Positions 62,109 to 64,000 of a DNA stretch of 64,000 nucleotides are shown here, piece by piece. How positions within the stretch are numbered: position 1 is the first letter of the stretch; each line of letters begins with the position of its first letter. The notes beneath the pieces were generated by a model, which searched no databases, was not told the DNA's origin, and saw nothing but the letters and a program-made list of their open reading frames with translations. Both the position numbers and the translations under genes were made by a program. Source of the DNA: Symsagittifera roscoffensis (Eukaryota; Xenacoelomorpha; Acoela; Convolutidae); the NCBI RefSeq assembly GCF_963678635.1, contig NC_087069.1, forward strand, positions 48,068,276-48,132,275. The letters are read 5' to 3'.

Positions 62109-62690
62109 ACCCTGAGGAGGGGGGGGCGTCCCTGAGGGGGGATGTGACATCTTAAATGCAATATTAGATGTTTTCGAGGAATACACAACTTTCACAGTAA
62201 CAATAAAAAAACAAGACTACTTAGAACATTGGAGTTGTACAAATTTGAAATATAGTGTTAGAGATACAATTCATTCATGAAATGTTTTTTGTCATAGTTG
62301 ATAAGGTTAGACAAATCCCGAGTTGACCCAGAAAAAAAATCATTTAACACGAACTGAAGAAAAAGTTTTCCGTAACTTTTTTATTGCACAGAGTTAGTGA
62401 GGGGGTCGAATCCCCGAGGGGGTGGGGGCGTCCCTGAGGGAGGATGTGACATATTAAACGCAATATTAGATATTTTTGAGGAATGCACAATTTTCTCAGT
62501 AACATTAAAAAACAAGGCTACTTAGAACATTGGAGTTGTACAATTTTGAAACATAGTTTTAGAGATACAATTGATTCACGAATTTTTTTTTGTCATAGTT
62601 GATAAGGTTAGACGAATCTCGAGTTGACCCAGAAAAAAATCATTTAATACGAACTGAAGAAAAAGTTTTCCGTAACTTTTTCCTTGCACC
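62091..62690 (+). repeat. Tandem duplication, ~302-bp unit
   Basis: Copies 62091-62391 and 62393-62690, both from GTTA(A/G)TGAGGGGGTCGAA to TTTTCCGTAACTTTTT(T/C)(A/C)TTGCAC, with moderate divergence. The unit fuses the end of a hAT MITE copy with unrelated flanking sequence. Confidence 0.8.
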
Positions 62691-64000
62691 TTATTGAATA
62701 GAGAAAACTGAAAAAGATGCCTATCAATAACTTGTTTGTCATATGAAGAAACTGTGTAACTGCCGCTTTTCATATAACCAAATTGAGTGTCTTGTTTCAC
62801 TTTCTTTGGTTTATTTTACTTAAGTTCGTTCACTCCCATTAAGGAACAAATCTTGATTTCAATGGCACTTGAGATACGAGTATATTTAAAATCGTTCATC
62901 ATAGCACCATAGCGTGACCTCCTACTCTTTGTATAAAAAAAACTAGTTTTTCAACTATGTTTTGAAAACATTTCACATCGAGTTTTTGACTGAAACTTTT
63001 CATGGTAAATTGTTTTTCTCTAAGTTTTTGGTAAAAAGTTCACGGCCGAAAAAAAAAGTTTCACTAAATTTTTTATTCGTTTTCAGAAAAACTATATAAA
63101 AAAACCTCGAGCACTAAAGTTTCAAAAATGAATTTCCGCATGCAAACAAAATTTGAATGGTTCATTTGAGTACATTACTGACTTGGCGCTCCAAAGTAGG
63201 TAATTTTCTTTGTCATTTTGAAGTGTTAAAATCATACTTTTTGTTACGCTGGAAAACTAGAAAATATGACGTCGTATATTTTTAATTCATAAAAACATTA
63301 ATCTTAGATTTTTATGACTATTAATAACCATTGGTTTAGCTCTTAATAAGGGGTGCAACGATGAAGATTTTCAGTTTTTTTGATGTTTTCGTTCATACAT
63401 AAATTGACAGAAAACAAAGATTCGCTTCCATGAACAGAGCTTTAGACATTTAAACATATGTGACAGATTTTTAGAGTTATGTGATAGATATTAAAGTTAC
63501 CACCATTTTTTTCAACGTTTGATTTTTCTGTTAGTAATAAAAACAAATTACTGTACAAATACAAACCGCAGTTCTATGCTTTGATGGATTTTAGTATAAT
63601 AAGTAATTCCTGAAAAATTATATAACAAAAAGGGAAAAAACTTTTACAACAGACAAAATTTTACAAATCTAGAAGAAAAAAATTAAATTAAGCTGTTCTG
63701 AAAATGTTTACATCACAATTTTTCTGCTCCCAAATTTTTTTGCAGACGAATAGAACGGATATGAGTCATTAATTTATCAACTCGCTGGTTCATACTTATC
63801 ATTAATTATAAATTTCGACCAAATATTTATTAAATGTTCGTTATGTCATTATATCCTCAAACATCGAAACAATTGTCGATTCTCTTTTTCATTTGTTTTG
63901 CTTTGGTAACCTTTACTTACTTGTACTCTGAAAGCAGTGGTACAAACACACTGGAGCAATTCCAGTTTTACCGTTTTTCATATACTTACCAACATAAATT
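62691..64000. other. No gene seen
   Basis: AT-rich sequence to the window edge. Nothing with coding or repeat structure was identified. Confidence 0.35.

Noticed and set aside
1-64000. CRISPR arrays, tRNA/rRNA genes, bacterial operons
   Set aside because: None seen. Repeats here are MITEs, minisatellites and LTRs, and the array in element A is retroelement-encoded.

Overview
The window reads as AT-rich, gene-poor nuclear DNA of a metazoan, most likely an invertebrate. It has GT-AG introns, short phase-matched exons, a coiled-coil/EF-hand gene relic, hAT-like and Tc1/mariner-like MITEs and LTR retroelements. I cannot name the species. No tRNA, rRNA, CRISPR array or bacterial feature was seen.

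Layout. 1-17 kb: dispersed repeats, one clean hAT-type MITE (2970-3382, 8-bp target duplication), and minus-strand exons of two unrecognised host genes (gene C at 6.3-5.5 kb, gene B at 12.8-11.2 kb), plus the stop-containing terminal exon of a third (gene A, 16069-15897). 16.85-23.14 kb: a second hAT MITE interrupted by element B, a 5.86-kb minus-strand LTR element (17200-23060). 24.02-42.93 kb: element A, an 18.9-kb plus-strand retrovirus-like Ty3/Gypsy-type element. 43.5-44.8 kb: two minus-strand exons that match the 16-kb exon in phase, so elements A and B appear to sit in one ~27.5-kb intron of gene A. 45.2 kb: solo LTR of the element A family. 49.2-50.9 kb: EF-hand pseudogene. 51.5-56.1 kb: an old segmental tandem duplication. 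56-64 kb: minisatellites, one isolated plus-strand exon, a long-TIR Tc1-like MITE and a degraded hAT MITE followed by a tandem duplication.

Element A is the main find. Its two 410-bp LTRs show no difference by eye, TSD is TCAT, and all large ORFs are open. It encodes an uninterrupted 2740-aa Gag-Pol (CCHC knuckle, DSG protease, YLDD reverse transcriptase, RNase H, HHCC + D,D35E integrase, GPY module), then a tightly packed array: 42-aa ORF, two small membrane proteins, a 377-codon ORF with no methionine codon, an 872-aa envelope-type glycoprotein and a 599-aa orphan protein. Neighbours abut or overlap by 4-13 nt (TAA-ATG, ATGA, ATGA). An ATG-less, very basic 134-codon ORF runs into the start of gag. 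This is far more genes than a typical errantivirus-like element carries and suggests splicing, reinitiation or non-AUG initiation.

Element B has LTRs and a primer-binding site but no gag-pol. It carries a frameshifted glycoprotein of the same family plus an accessory ORF that opens exactly at a splice acceptor and could be joined to a short acidic leader exon, much as complex retroviruses make regulatory proteins. Its LTRs differ at roughly 2% by eye, so it is older than A.
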